A stretch of 64,000 nucleotides of DNA from positions 124,001 through 188,000 of the forward strand of contig JBBDUV010000006.1 in assembly GCA_040903745.1 (NCBI GenBank). Direction: 5' to 3'. Below, one piece after another: positions 7,890 through 17,228 of the stretch. How positions within the stretch are numbered: the first letter of the stretch is position 1; each line of letters opens with the position of its first letter. The notes under the pieces were generated by a model that saw only the letters and a program-made list of their open reading frames with translations, was not told the DNA's origin and did no database searches. The position numbers and the translations under genes were made by a program. Source of the DNA: M55B112 sp040903745. GTDB lineage: Bacteria; Bacteroidota; Bacteroidia; Bacteroidales; GCA-2748055.

Positions 7890-9317
7890 TTACCGAAGTA
7901 ACTCCTTTCTATTGGAATCAAGTTTTAGGAAAATAAACAGGAATATCGTAAATGCCAGCAGGGATGATCCGCCGTATGAGAAGAAGGGCAGGGGTATACC
8001 GATTACTGGCAACAAACCAATGGTCATCCCGATATTTACCATAAAGTGTATGAGGATAACGGAGACAAGTCCATAACCGAAAACCCTGCTGAAATGTGAA
8101 CGTTGTCTTTCTGCCAAAACAACCAGGCGGATGATAAGCAAAACAAAGAGCACAATAACAACCGAAGTGCCTATAAATCCCCACTCTTCACCGACAGTGC
8201 AAAAAATAAAATCTGTACTTTGTTCGGGAACAAACCGAAGTTTGGTTTGTGTGCCCTTCAAAAAGCCTTTGCCTGCAAAGCCGCCCGAACCTATGGCGAT
8301 TTTTGATTGATTGATGTTATAGCCGATTCCCTGCGGATCGTTTTCAATTCCCAGCGTTACATAAATACGCTGCCGTTGATGCTCCTTTAGTATGTTTTTC
8401 ATTGCATAGTCGACCGATACCACAAAAAGGATTGCTACAAACATAAAAATCAGCACTTTATAGAAACCTGAATTTCGGCTTCTGACCGCGAAAACAAGGG
8501 TTACAAGACAAATCACCGCAAAACTTATCAATGCGATATCAAATAGCGAAATCCCAAAATCAGCAAAATGATTCAGCCCATAAAGTGCTCCAAAAAAAAC
8601 TGTTCCCGTCAGAAAAACAGCGAACCAAACCTTATTTGAAGTTGAGTTGATCCTTAAGAGAATCAGTGATATCAGCCAAATTCCGGCGATTATGATGTTG
8701 TTATTAATGAGAAGGGTCAAAATAAACAGTATCAACAGGCTGGCTCCAAGAATCATCGTGTTTTGCGAGAATCCTTCCCGGTACAGTACAAGCAGAAACG
8801 CGAAATAAACCAATGTGGAACCAAGGTCGGGTTGTAACATAATCAGGAATGCGGGGGTGAATATGATTATACCCGTTAGCAGAAGGGGTTTCATGCCTTT
8901 TCGGAATGAGAAACCATGGGAAGTGAGGAGTCTTGCCAGTGCCAGTGCAGTAAATGGTTTGGCAAATTCTGCCGGTTGAAGATTGAATCCCCCCAGTGTA
9001 AACCAGGAACGGGCACTGTTGATTTCACGTCCGAATAGCAAGACAGCCATCAACATCAGTATTGTGATTCCATACAGTGGATAGGCAAAAAATGCAAAAA
9101 ATTTGGAATCAAGGATAAATATGATGATGATGAGAAGAATGGAAACTCCCAACCAGATCATCTGTTTTCCATACCGTTGGGAGAAATCAAAAAACCGGCC
9201 GTCACCGCTAATATAATTTGCGGAATAGATGCTTAGAATTCCAAAAACAACAAGCAGTAACCATAGAAATATGGTGAACCAGTCGACATTTGCATAGATG
9301 TTATTTCTTCTGGCCAT
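7890..9317 (-). CDS. rodA: Rod-shape determining protein RodA (SEDS peptidoglycan polymerase)
   Basis: 475 residues with about ten transmembrane segments. RodA polymerises lipid II during side-wall growth together with PBP2. SEDS signatures are LQPAEFAKPF (about 110) and the C-terminal PVIGIPLPFFSYGGSS. A region around residues 195-300 with extra hydrophobic segments makes it longer than E. coli RodA (370 residues), as is common in Bacteroidota. Its ATG overlaps the mrdA stop by one base (TAATG), so translation is coupled; it is the last gene of the elongasome operon. Confidence 0.95.
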   Translation of the reverse strand: MARRNNIYANVDWFTIFLWLLLVVFGILSIYSANYISGDGRFFDFSQRYGKQMIWLGVSILLIIIIFILDSKFFAFFAYPLYGITILMLMAVLLFGREINSARSWFTLGGFNLQPAEFAKPFTALALARLLTSHGFSFRKGMKPLLLTGIIIFTPAFLIMLQPDLGSTLVYFAFLLVLYREGFSQNTMILGASLLILFILTLLINNNIIIAGIWLISLILLRINSTSNKVWFAVFLTGTVFFGALYGLNHFADFGISLFDIALISFAVICLVTLVFAVRSRNSGFYKVLIFMFVAILFVVSVDYAMKNILKEHQRQRIYVTLGIENDPQGIGYNINQSKIAIGSGGFAGKGFLKGTQTKLRFVPEQSTDFIFCTVGEEWGFIGTSVVIVLFVLLIIRLVVLAERQRSHFSRVFGYGLVSVILIHFMVNIGMTIGLLPVIGIPLPFFSYGGSSLLAFTIFLFIFLKLDSNRKELLR

Positions 9318-11152
9318 TACTCTTGTTCCTCTCCGTTTTTGTGTGTGTTACCCTTTAGAATATATTGCTTCAACCATGCCCTCTTCACCTCCCCTGTCAG
9401 GTATTGTTCGATCATAAGGCTGGCGATGGGGGCTGCCCAGGTTCCACCGAACCCTTCATTTTCGACATAAACTGCAAGGGCAATTTTCGGATCATCTTTG
9501 GGTGCAAATGCAATGAAGATGGAGTGATCTTCTCCATGGGGATTTTCGGCTGTGCCGGTTTTACCGCAAACAATGATATCCTGAATCCTGGCAATTCTTG
9601 CTGTCGAACCCTGTCCCCCGTTTACTGCAAGTTCCATTCCGTCTATGATGGGCTTATAGCGGGAGGAATCTATCGTAGTGAGATGCCTCTCACGGAATTT
9701 TTGATCGATCTCCTCTTTACCCTCAATTTGTTTTACCAGGTGAGGAGTATAATACCAGCCCCTGTTTGCAATTGCAGCGGTCATATTGGCCATTTGCAGG
9801 GGAGTATTCAGAAGCTCTCCCTGTCCGATCGCCATCGACAGGATGGTCAGGAAGTTCCATCGTCCTTTGCCGTAGATCCGATCATAATATGCCGCTGTAG
9901 GGATGTTGCCCTTTAGTTCATTGGTGAAATCTGAACCAAGCTTTTCCCCGAAGCCAAACGACATTAAATGGTCGCGCCAATGGTTGAAGGACGCTTCCGT
10001 ATTTTCATAGGCCGGGTTTTCCATAATCCTGCGAAACACATTGCAGAAATAGGTGTTGCAAGACATTTGTATTGAGCCAACCAGCTCCAGCGGTGTAGGA
10101 TGATTGTGGCAACCCACATGTATTCCCCGGTAGTAATAACCATAGTCACAATAGTAGGAGGTTGATGTTTGCAGCACTTCCTCTTGCAGACCAATGAGGG
10201 CGTTGATGGTTTTAAACGTGGATCCGGGAGGATACTGCGCCATCAGTGCGCGATTGAAAAGGGGGTTGAGCGTATCTGCAGAGAGTCTGCGTATCGATTC
10301 TCCAAGGTTTCTTCCAATGAGCATATTGGGATCCACCGTGGGGGAGCTTACCATGGTCAGGATCTCCCCTGTAGCAGGCTCGATTGCGACAATACTACCG
10401 ACAAATTTTTGCATCAGCTGTTCTCCGTATTCCTGCAAGTCTGCATCGAGGGAGATCATCATATTTTTTCCCACCTTAACCGGCTTGTCGTACCTTCCCT
10501 CTTCAAAAGACCCGATGATTCTGTTGTGAACATCCTTCAGGTAGATTTTCAGCCCCTTTTCGCCCCGGAGAAACTCTTCATACGATTTTTCGATTCCGAT
10601 AACACCGATATAATCGCCCATGACATAATAATCGTTGGTTTCAATTATCCGCTTATCTACTTCACCGATGTATCCCAGAATATGGGAAGCGATCGGGCGT
10701 GCATATTTTCTGAGCATTCTGGTCTGCAGCGTAAATCCAGGATACTTATACATTTTCTCCTGGAAAAGGGCTGCCTTATCCATACTTACCTGTTTCATAA
10801 ATACGGAGCTTGCGCGGTAGGAATAACTTTTTGCCCGTTGCAGCCTTTCCTGCAAACTTTCATGGGTGATCCCAAGGATTGTAATTAATTCGGTTGTATC
10901 AAATTCCTGTATATTGTAAGGTACTATCATGATATCATATGCGGCCTGATTCGATACAAGCAGCTCTTTATTCCTATCATAGATCAATCCCCTGGCGGGA
11001 TACATTACCACATGGCTCTGCGAGTTGTTTTCAGCCGAAATCTTATAGGAGGTGTTGACTACCTGCAAATAGAAAAGTCTGATAATAAAAACCAGTCCAA
11101 TGAGGATCGTAAAAACAATAAAAAAATACCTTCTGTTATCGTAAAAGCTCAT
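9317..11152 (-). CDS. mrdA: Penicillin-binding protein 2 (peptidoglycan transpeptidase)
   Basis: 611 residues. One N-terminal membrane anchor (about residues 9-31), a dimerisation domain beginning with PARGLIYDRN (52-61), and the transpeptidase domain with S311-T-F-K314, S364-C-N366 and K531-T-G533, all three catalytic motifs intact. It cross-links side-wall peptidoglycan and partners RodA, whose gene follows with a one-base overlap. The upstream mreD ends directly before its ATG (TAGATG). Confidence 0.95.
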   Translation of the reverse strand: MSFYDNRRYFFIVFTILIGLVFIIRLFYLQVVNTSYKISAENNSQSHVVMYPARGLIYDRNKELLVSNQAAYDIMIVPYNIQEFDTTELITILGITHESLQERLQRAKSYSYRASSVFMKQVSMDKAALFQEKMYKYPGFTLQTRMLRKYARPIASHILGYIGEVDKRIIETNDYYVMGDYIGVIGIEKSYEEFLRGEKGLKIYLKDVHNRIIGSFEEGRYDKPVKVGKNMMISLDADLQEYGEQLMQKFVGSIVAIEPATGEILTMVSSPTVDPNMLIGRNLGESIRRLSADTLNPLFNRALMAQYPPGSTFKTINALIGLQEEVLQTSTSYYCDYGYYYRGIHVGCHNHPTPLELVGSIQMSCNTYFCNVFRRIMENPAYENTEASFNHWRDHLMSFGFGEKLGSDFTNELKGNIPTAAYYDRIYGKGRWNFLTILSMAIGQGELLNTPLQMANMTAAIANRGWYYTPHLVKQIEGKEEIDQKFRERHLTTIDSSRYKPIIDGMELAVNGGQGSTARIARIQDIIVCGKTGTAENPHGEDHSIFIAFAPKDDPKIALAVYVENEGFGGTWAAPIASLMIEQYLTGEVKRAWLKQYILKGNTHKNGEEQE

Positions 11153-11659
11153 CTATTTTCTGAAGATAAAAAACTGACTCAGAATGATTATTGACGCGGT
11201 TAGGGCTGTGCTTAAAAAGGTGCGGAGAAAGGTAATGAAAAATTCGTGAAAGTGAAAAACTTCGATATAGAATAACAGGAGATGGTGAAGGAAAGTGAGT
11301 ACCAGGGTATAGGACAAAAACCAGCTAAATCCATAGTAGTGAATTCTTGGAAAACTGTCTGCTTCATATCCATCTCTCGGCGCAAAAATAGCGAGAGTCC
11401 AGGGGCGCATAAATGCCATGAAAACGGTTGCAGCGGTATGCATTCCCATTGTATTTAAGAACAGGTCGACAGTGATGCCGAGCAAGAATGCACTCAGCAG
11501 TAGAAGCCACCTGGGCGTTTCAAAGGGCATTAACAGTATAAATATGATGTAGAAATAGGGGTTCAGGTATCCCCCCAGCATGATATTATCCAGTACGAGT
11601 ACCTGTATTAGGATAATGACAAAAAACCGGATTATATTTCGGGCAAGTAATCGTGCCAT
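11153..11659 (-). CDS. mreD: Rod-shape determining protein MreD
   Basis: 168 residues, four to five hydrophobic segments and few charged residues, as in MreD. Sequence alone is weakly diagnostic, but its place between mreC (3 bases upstream) and mrdA (directly abutting) makes the call firm. MreD is an inner-membrane part of the elongasome linked to MreC. Confidence 0.88.
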   Translation of the reverse strand: MARLLARNIIRFFVIILIQVLVLDNIMLGGYLNPYFYIIFILLMPFETPRWLLLLSAFLLGITVDLFLNTMGMHTAATVFMAFMRPWTLAIFAPRDGYEADSFPRIHYYGFSWFLSYTLVLTFLHHLLLFYIEVFHFHEFFITFLRTFLSTALTASIIILSQFFIFRK

Positions 11660-11662
11660 ATA

Positions 11663-12472
11663 TTATATTGCAGATTCTAGCTCCAGTTGTTCTTCCTGGA
11701 GTTTATTATGAATAATATTTACATGGAAAAGCCGCTGATAGTCTGTACCCAGCAAAATGTCTATTCGATAGAAGTTTCCATCTTTTAATTCGAATTGCCT
11801 GATGGTACCCACAAACAGCCCCTCCGGAAATACAGCTGAGTAACCGCTGGTTACAACAGTGTCACCTATTTCAGGTTCGGCATGATATGGAATCTCATTC
11901 AGGTTTGCCTGCCTGTGGTTCCTGCCTTCCCATTGCAGAATCCCGGAAAAATTATCTTTTTTAGTCTTTACGCTTAGCCTGAAATCGCGGTTAATTACCG
12001 GGATTATTGTAGAGAAATTGTTGGAGCTTGCCAGTACGATGCCGACGATTCCCTCTTCGCTGATTACTGCCATATCTCCCTGAACGCCCTGTTTCTTTCC
12101 TTTGTTGATGGTGAGGTAATTGAATTGTTTATCATGGGTTTTTTGAACGATACGTGCCGGAATATAATCGTAGTCAGTATGCATTGAATCGGCAGGAACT
12201 GAATCCGGCCTGGCAGCTGCGAGGAGCTCAATTCTGTTCCTCAGTGATGCGTTTTCCCTGACAAGAATTTCATTGTTCTCCTTTAGATGGAGGTATTCCC
12301 GTCCCCTGGCAATCCGCTCATTAAGCCTGCCGGCGATCTCCCTGTTCATGTTTACAAGAATAGAATGCTGGAATGAATTATGGTTACTGAGAAGTACAAG
12401 GGCAAGGGCTTCCAGAACAATGAAAACCAGTACATAATTGTACTTTTTAAGGAGCCAGAGCAGCGCTCTCAT
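11663..12472 (-). CDS. mreC: Rod-shape determining protein MreC
   Basis: 269 residues: one N-terminal transmembrane segment (about 11-29), a coiled-coil stretch (LNERIARGREYLHLKENNEI, about 52-70) and a periplasmic beta-rich domain with GDMAVISEEGIVGIV and the family-typical GDTVVTSGYSAVFPEG. It scaffolds PBP2/RodA in the periplasm and contacts MreB and MreD. It starts 18 bases after mreB stops. Confidence 0.93.
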   Translation of the reverse strand: MRALLWLLKKYNYVLVFIVLEALALVLLSNHNSFQHSILVNMNREIAGRLNERIARGREYLHLKENNEILVRENASLRNRIELLAAARPDSVPADSMHTDYDYIPARIVQKTHDKQFNYLTINKGKKQGVQGDMAVISEEGIVGIVLASSNNFSTIIPVINRDFRLSVKTKKDNFSGILQWEGRNHRQANLNEIPYHAEPEIGDTVVTSGYSAVFPEGLFVGTIRQFELKDGNFYRIDILLGTDYQRLFHVNIIHNKLQEEQLELESAI

Positions 12473-12490
12473 AATTCAATGGTCTATCTT

Positions 12491-13510
12491 TTATTTCATC
12501 AGGAACGGAAATTTTCCCACGTTTTTCAGGGCGATCCCGGTTCCTCTTGCTACTGCCTGCAGTGGATCTTCAGCGATATGAAAGGGGATGGAGATTTTAT
12601 CACTCAGTCTTTTGTCGAGCCCCCTTAGCAATGCTCCGCCACCTGCGAGATGGATTCCCCTAGCGACGATATCGGCATATAGTTCTGGTGGTGTCTGTTC
12701 AAGCACAGAGAGCACTGCAGTTTCTACCTTTGACAAAGATTTATCCAGACAATGGGCGATCTCCTGGTAGGAGATTGGAATCTCGATGGGCATGGCAGTC
12801 ATCAGGTTGGGTCCCCTGACGTTAAAATCGGCAGGTGGATCGGTCAGCTCCGGTAATGCAGATCCAACCTGTATCTTTATCTCTTCAGCGGTTCTTTCAC
12901 CGATCTTGATATTGTGTTGATGACGCATATAGGTCTGGATATCATTTGTGAATCCGTCGCCCGCGATCCTGATTGACTGGTTGCAAACAATCCCTCCAAG
13001 GGCGATCACTGCAATTTCTGTTGTACCACCCCCAATATCGACAACCATGCATCCGTCGGGTGCTTCTACATCAAGACCAATACCAATGGCGGCAGCCATG
13101 GGTTCATAGATCATATATACATCGCGGCCTCCTGCATGCTCTGCTGAATCGCGTACCGCTCTGATCTCTACCTCGGTGCTTCCGGAGGGAATGCAGACGA
13201 CCATTTTCAGGGAGGGAGTGAAAAGTTTCTTTTTCTGGTTGATCATCTTGATCATCCCCCGGATCATCTGCTCTGCTGCGTGAAAATCTGCAATCACCCC
13301 ATCCCTCAGGGGCCTGATGGTTTTGATGTTCTCATGGGTTTTGCCGTGCATCTGCCGTGCCTTCTCGCCAATGGCTATAAGCTTTCCCGTATGCTGGTCA
13401 ATGGCTACGATAGAAGGTTCATTCACAACAACTTTGTCATTGTGTATAATGATCGTATTTGCTGTACCCAGGTCAATTGCCAGTTCCTGCTGAAATGAAA
13501 AAAATCCCAT
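12491..13510 (-). CDS. mreB: Rod-shape determining actin-like protein MreB
   Basis: 339 residues. Actin-family phosphate and adenosine motifs are visible: LAIDLGTANTII (about 11), VVDIGGGTTEIAVI (about 156) and HLAGGGALLRGL (about 286). MreB filaments orient the elongasome. The gene follows purH by 15 bases on the same strand, so purine synthesis and cell-shape genes probably share a transcript, an arrangement common in Bacteroidota. Confidence 0.96.
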   Translation of the reverse strand: MGFFSFQQELAIDLGTANTIIIHNDKVVVNEPSIVAIDQHTGKLIAIGEKARQMHGKTHENIKTIRPLRDGVIADFHAAEQMIRGMIKMINQKKKLFTPSLKMVVCIPSGSTEVEIRAVRDSAEHAGGRDVYMIYEPMAAAIGIGLDVEAPDGCMVVDIGGGTTEIAVIALGGIVCNQSIRIAGDGFTNDIQTYMRHQHNIKIGERTAEEIKIQVGSALPELTDPPADFNVRGPNLMTAMPIEIPISYQEIAHCLDKSLSKVETAVLSVLEQTPPELYADIVARGIHLAGGGALLRGLDKRLSDKISIPFHIAEDPLQAVARGTGIALKNVGKFPFLMK

Positions 13511-13525
13511 TTATCTTTTGTGTTA

Positions 13526-15049
13526 TTAATGCTTAAAATGTCTGAAACCGGTGACGACCATGCTCATACCGTTCTTATCGCAATAGTCGATCGAGTCCTG
13601 GTCCTTGATGGATCCTCCGGGCTGGATCACGGATGTTATTCCTGCTTTATGTGCAATTTCCACGCAATCGGGAAAAGGAAAGAAGGCATCTGAGGCCATG
13701 ACGGCCCCACTGAGGTCAAAATTAAAGTGTTTTGCTTTTGCGATGGCTTGCTCAAGCGCATCTACCCTGGATGTTTGACCTACACCCGATGCGAGAAGCT
13801 GTTTTCCTTTTGCAAGCACAATGGCATTTGATTTCGTATGTTTTACCAGCTTGTTGGCAAACAACAGATCTTCAATCTCCTGTTTTTCAGGCGCAATTTT
13901 TGTAACTGTTTTCAACTCTTCCGGGAGTTCTGTTTTAGCATCCCTCTCCTGTCCTATAAAGCCGTTGAGTACAGTGCGCACATTGGACGATTGCAGGGTA
14001 CTTTCCTTCAAAACGAGAATGATCCTGTTCTTTTTTGCTTTCAGGATTTCGAGTGCCTTGTCGTCATAACCCGGAGCAATTGATACTTCAAAGAAAAGCT
14101 TGTTCATTTCGGTGGCAGTTGCAGCGTCAATCACCTTGTTGGCAATAAGGACACCTCCGAATGCAGAAACAGGATCACCTGCAAGGGCATCTGTCCAGGC
14201 CTGCGCCAGATTATTTCGCGACGCGATGCCACATGCATTGTTATGTTTGAGAATGGCAAAGGTCGTCTCACTAAAATCGTTGATCAACCCCACTGCAGCA
14301 TCGATATCAAGCAGATTGTTATAGGAGATCTCCTTGCCCCAAAGTTGGTCGAACATTGTATTAAAACTGCCATAGAAGTACCCTTCCTGGTGTGGGTTTT
14401 CTCCATAGCGAAGCTTTTTCGATTCCTGAACGCTGATTTTCAGCGAACTGCCGGCGCCACCATCAAAATAACTAAAAATCTCGCTGTCGTAATGCGATGA
14501 GATATTAAAAGCCTGCCGGGCAAAATCTTTACGGTCGTCGAAAGAGGTCTCTCCCTTTTTCTCTTCCAGCAAAGTGAGTAGATCATTGTACTGGTTCCTT
14601 GAAGAGACAACGACCACATCATTAAAATTCTTTGCAGCAGCACGGATCAGTGAGATGCCCCCGATATCAATTTTTTCAATAATTTCATCATCAGTAGCAT
14701 TTGACATGACAGTTTCCTCAAACGGATAAAGATCAACGATGACCAGGTCGATCTGGGGAATTTCATATTCACCTATATTTTTCCTGTCATCCTCATTGTC
14801 TCTGCGCGTAAGGATGCCTCCGAATACTTTTGGATGAAGTGTTTTTACCCGGCCACCAAGAATGGAGGGATACCCGGTAAGGGTTTCAACCGGGGTAACT
14901 TTTACCCCCATTTTTTCTATGAATTGCTGGGTTCCCCCGGTAGAGTAAAGCTCCACGTTCAATTCATCAAGCTTTTGTATGATCTTTTCAAGGTTGTCTT
15001 TATAGAAGACAGAGATCAATGCAGAACGGATTTTCTTTGATGTACTCAT
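13526..15049 (-). CDS. purH: Bifunctional AICAR formyltransferase / IMP cyclohydrolase
   Basis: 507 residues, full length. The N-terminal IMP cyclohydrolase domain starts KKIRSALISVFYKDNLEKII with STGGTQQFIEKMGV; the C-terminal transformylase domain carries LKHNNACGIA with the catalytic Lys-His pair. It does the last two steps of de novo IMP synthesis. It is the first gene of the purH-mreBCD-mrdA-rodA run. purE, another pathway gene, is far away at 61617. Confidence 0.96.
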   Translation of the reverse strand: MSTSKKIRSALISVFYKDNLEKIIQKLDELNVELYSTGGTQQFIEKMGVKVTPVETLTGYPSILGGRVKTLHPKVFGGILTRRDNEDDRKNIGEYEIPQIDLVIVDLYPFEETVMSNATDDEIIEKIDIGGISLIRAAAKNFNDVVVVSSRNQYNDLLTLLEEKKGETSFDDRKDFARQAFNISSHYDSEIFSYFDGGAGSSLKISVQESKKLRYGENPHQEGYFYGSFNTMFDQLWGKEISYNNLLDIDAAVGLINDFSETTFAILKHNNACGIASRNNLAQAWTDALAGDPVSAFGGVLIANKVIDAATATEMNKLFFEVSIAPGYDDKALEILKAKKNRIILVLKESTLQSSNVRTVLNGFIGQERDAKTELPEELKTVTKIAPEKQEIEDLLFANKLVKHTKSNAIVLAKGKQLLASGVGQTSRVDALEQAIAKAKHFNFDLSGAVMASDAFFPFPDCVEIAHKAGITSVIQPGGSIKDQDSIDYCDKNGMSMVVTGFRHFKH

Positions 15050-15174
15050 ACGTAATAGTTATGCCTGTTATTCAGTTCGTAAATTATGGAGTGGTGAATG
15101 TACCTAAAATATGCTTTTTCAGCAACTATTTATAAAGTTGAAAGTATTGTTTTATCTTGCATGAAATTCAGATG

Positions 15175-15182
15175 CAAAAATA
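15175..15182 (-). promoter_or_regulatory. Possible -7 element for the purH-mre-rodA operon
   Basis: Minus-strand TATTTTTG, an exact TAnnTTTG match, about 125 bases upstream of the purH ATG. A PurR-like site is not recognisable nearby. Confidence 0.3.
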
Positions 15183-15215
15183 GCAATCCTTTTTCGAGTT
15201 CCTAACATTGGTAGA

Positions 15216-15602
15216 ATGATTATTTTCAGGTTGTTTTATGAAAGTATAGCGATGGCATTTCAGACGTTTCGTGGGAACAGACTGCGGTCGGCCCTAACGC
15301 TGCTTGGAATTACCATTGGCATTTTTGCTATTATATCTGTATTTACAGCTGTCGATTCTTTTGAAATGAATATACGTGAGAGTGTCTCTGCTCTGGGGGA
15401 TGATGTTGTTTATATTCAGAAATGGCCATGGGGACCGGAAGAAGGTGCAGAGGAATATGCCTGGTGGAAATACCTCAACAGGCCATTGGTAACGCAGGAG
15501 GAGAATGATTATATCAGGCGGTATTCAAAACTTGCCTCCGAGTCATGCCTGGTTGCCACCTCCCGGAGAACGGTCAGATATTTGAACAACACAACTTTCT
15601 GA
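15216..15602 (+). pseudogene. MacB/FtsX-type ABC transporter permease, truncated after the N-terminal part
   Basis: 128 residues begin like a MacB-type permease: IAMAFQTFRGNRLRSALTLL, a first transmembrane helix (GITIGIFAIISVFTAV) and the start of the periplasmic domain with IRESVSALGDDVVYIQ. Family members are about 400 residues with three more helices; here the frame stops at 15602 just after RRTVRYLNNTTF. No continuation is seen downstream; instead an array of inverted repeats starts at 15613. No ATPase or membrane-fusion partner is next to it. This is best read as a gene remnant cut by deletion or insertion. Confidence 0.8.
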
Positions 15603-15612
15603 TCCATCCTCC

Positions 15613-15841
15613 GACTCTATGGACACCCTCTAATTAGAGCCTATCAATAGAGTCAGGTGTTTGAGCTAGAACCGAGCTTGCGAGCTCGACGAAGCCAAAA
15701 CTGGATGTTTTTACCAGTGGCTTGCAAGAAGGCGTCAAGAGCAAGGCATGCGATGACTGAAAAGCAGGAGTTTACCAAGCGTAAATGACTGTTTTGAAGT
15801 CGAGCATAACGCAGCTATTGACGTTTTCTTGCAGCCACTAA
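15613..15841. repeat. Structured intergenic element with nested inverted repeats
   Basis: GACTCTAT (15613-15620) pairs with ATAGAGTC (15647-15654) around a perfect palindrome CTCTAATTAGAG (15628-15639). GAGCTTGCGAGCTC forms a small hairpin at about 15674. A 22-base arm at 15716-15737 is the near-exact reverse complement of 15819-15839 across 81 bases. The element ends 3 bases from the mgtE stop and contains the minus-strand motif ACGTCAATAGCTGCGTTAT (within 15806-15826), which recurs with few changes at 22781-22800. No coding frame is convincing. Confidence 0.7.
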
Positions 15842-17206
15842 TCAGATCAGAAAGACGTCGTATAATACCCTTCCCATCAGGAAATAAATAAAGAGGCCCA
15901 TAATGTCGTTTGTTGTTGTGATGAATGGTCCGGTGGCAAGGGCCGGGTCGAGCTTCATTTTGTTGAGAACCAGGGGAATTATTGTTCCGAATATAGCGGC
16001 AAAGATAATTACTGCAAACAGGGAAAAACTTACTGTATAGGTAAGAGCGAGGCCCTCTTTCATAATTAGGTTATATGCCAGAAGCAGAGCGGATAGTATG
16101 AGTCCGTTCATGATGGCAACCAGAAATTCTTTCACCAGTTTCCTGAATGTGCTCTCCAGTCCGAGGCTGTTACTGGCGAGTCCCTGAACGATGATTGCCG
16201 ATGATTGTATCCCTACATTTCCGGCCATGGCACCGATTAGCGGGATAAAAAAGGCCATCTCCGGATTCAGCTTAATGTCTCCTTCGAAATTTGAGATCAA
16301 TGCTGCGACCAACACTCCTCCTATCAATCCAATGATGAGCCAGGGGAGCCTGGCGCGTGAAAGTCGCAGAGGTGAGTCGGTGGTTTCCACATCTGAGGAG
16401 ATACCGGATGCCATCTGGTAATCTTTCTCCGCCTCATCCCTGATTACATCTACGATATCGTCAATGGTAATTCTTCCCAGTAGTCTTCCTATGCTATCCA
16501 CTACCGGTAATACTACCAGGTCATACTTCTCCATGATCTGTGCAACCTCCTCTGAAGGGGTATCTGTCCTGACAGACCTTACATCCTTTTCATAAATTTC
16601 TCTGATAATGGTGCTTCCGGTTGCCATGATCATGGCCTTCATCGAAACGATACCCTTGAAGATATTATCATCGTTCACTACATATACATAATAGAGCTCA
16701 TCCACCTCCTCTGCCTGCTTGCGCATCTCTTTCAGACAGGTTGTGAGGTTCCAGGCTTCATTGACCTTGATCAACTCCTTGGCCATCAGTCCACCCGCCG
16801 TGTTTTCGTCGTACGACAGCAAATCAACAATATCACCGGCCTGTTCAATATCCTTCAGATGCTTCAGAACTTCCTGTTTGACAGATTCATCCAGATCGGC
16901 CATCACGTCTGCAGCATCGTCGGAATCCATGTTGTGGATGAACTGACTTGCAATCTCCTCTGCCGGAAGTGCTTTCAGGAAACGTTCCCTGTCGTCCTCT
17001 TCCAGTTCCACCAGCACGTCGGAAGCTACTTCAGGATCCAGGATCATGTAGAGGTATTTCGCCTCTTCCATATTGAGCTCCTCATAGATCTCAGCAATAT
17101 CAGCCGGGTGAAGCTCGCTCATCATTGCAAGAGCAGCCTTCTCATCCTTGGCTTCAATGATCGCCCTGAGTTCACTGATATATTCCCTGGTTAGTTCCAG
17201 CTTCAT
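15842..17206 (-). CDS. mgtE: Magnesium transporter MgtE
   Basis: 454 residues from the ATG at 17206; the longer frame from 17248 would overlap rsmA and add a non-family peptide. Domain order is the MgtE N-domain (ELHPADIAEIYEELN near residue 33), paired CBS domains (about 130-250, including RITIDDIVDVIRDEAEKD) and five transmembrane helices (about 285-450, with AMAGNVGIQSSAIIVQGLA). In this family the cytosolic domains sense Mg2+ and close the channel. It lies 22 bases after rsmA on the same strand, probably one transcript. Confidence 0.94.
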   Translation of the reverse strand: MKLELTREYISELRAIIEAKDEKAALAMMSELHPADIAEIYEELNMEEAKYLYMILDPEVASDVLVELEEDDRERFLKALPAEEIASQFIHNMDSDDAADVMADLDESVKQEVLKHLKDIEQAGDIVDLLSYDENTAGGLMAKELIKVNEAWNLTTCLKEMRKQAEEVDELYYVYVVNDDNIFKGIVSMKAMIMATGSTIIREIYEKDVRSVRTDTPSEEVAQIMEKYDLVVLPVVDSIGRLLGRITIDDIVDVIRDEAEKDYQMASGISSDVETTDSPLRLSRARLPWLIIGLIGGVLVAALISNFEGDIKLNPEMAFFIPLIGAMAGNVGIQSSAIIVQGLASNSLGLESTFRKLVKEFLVAIMNGLILSALLLAYNLIMKEGLALTYTVSFSLFAVIIFAAIFGTIIPLVLNKMKLDPALATGPFITTTNDIMGLFIYFLMGRVLYDVFLI

Positions 17207-17228
17207 AGTTTTGCACTGATCGGATGAG

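Noticed and set aside
10169..10888. 239-codon open frame on the plus strand
   Set aside because: It is antisense to mrdA, whose catalytic motifs are all intact, and has no domain or signal of its own.
15603..15841. Possible insertion sequence after the truncated permease
   Set aside because: No transposase frame fits in the 239 bases and no target-site duplication was seen; reported only as a structured element.
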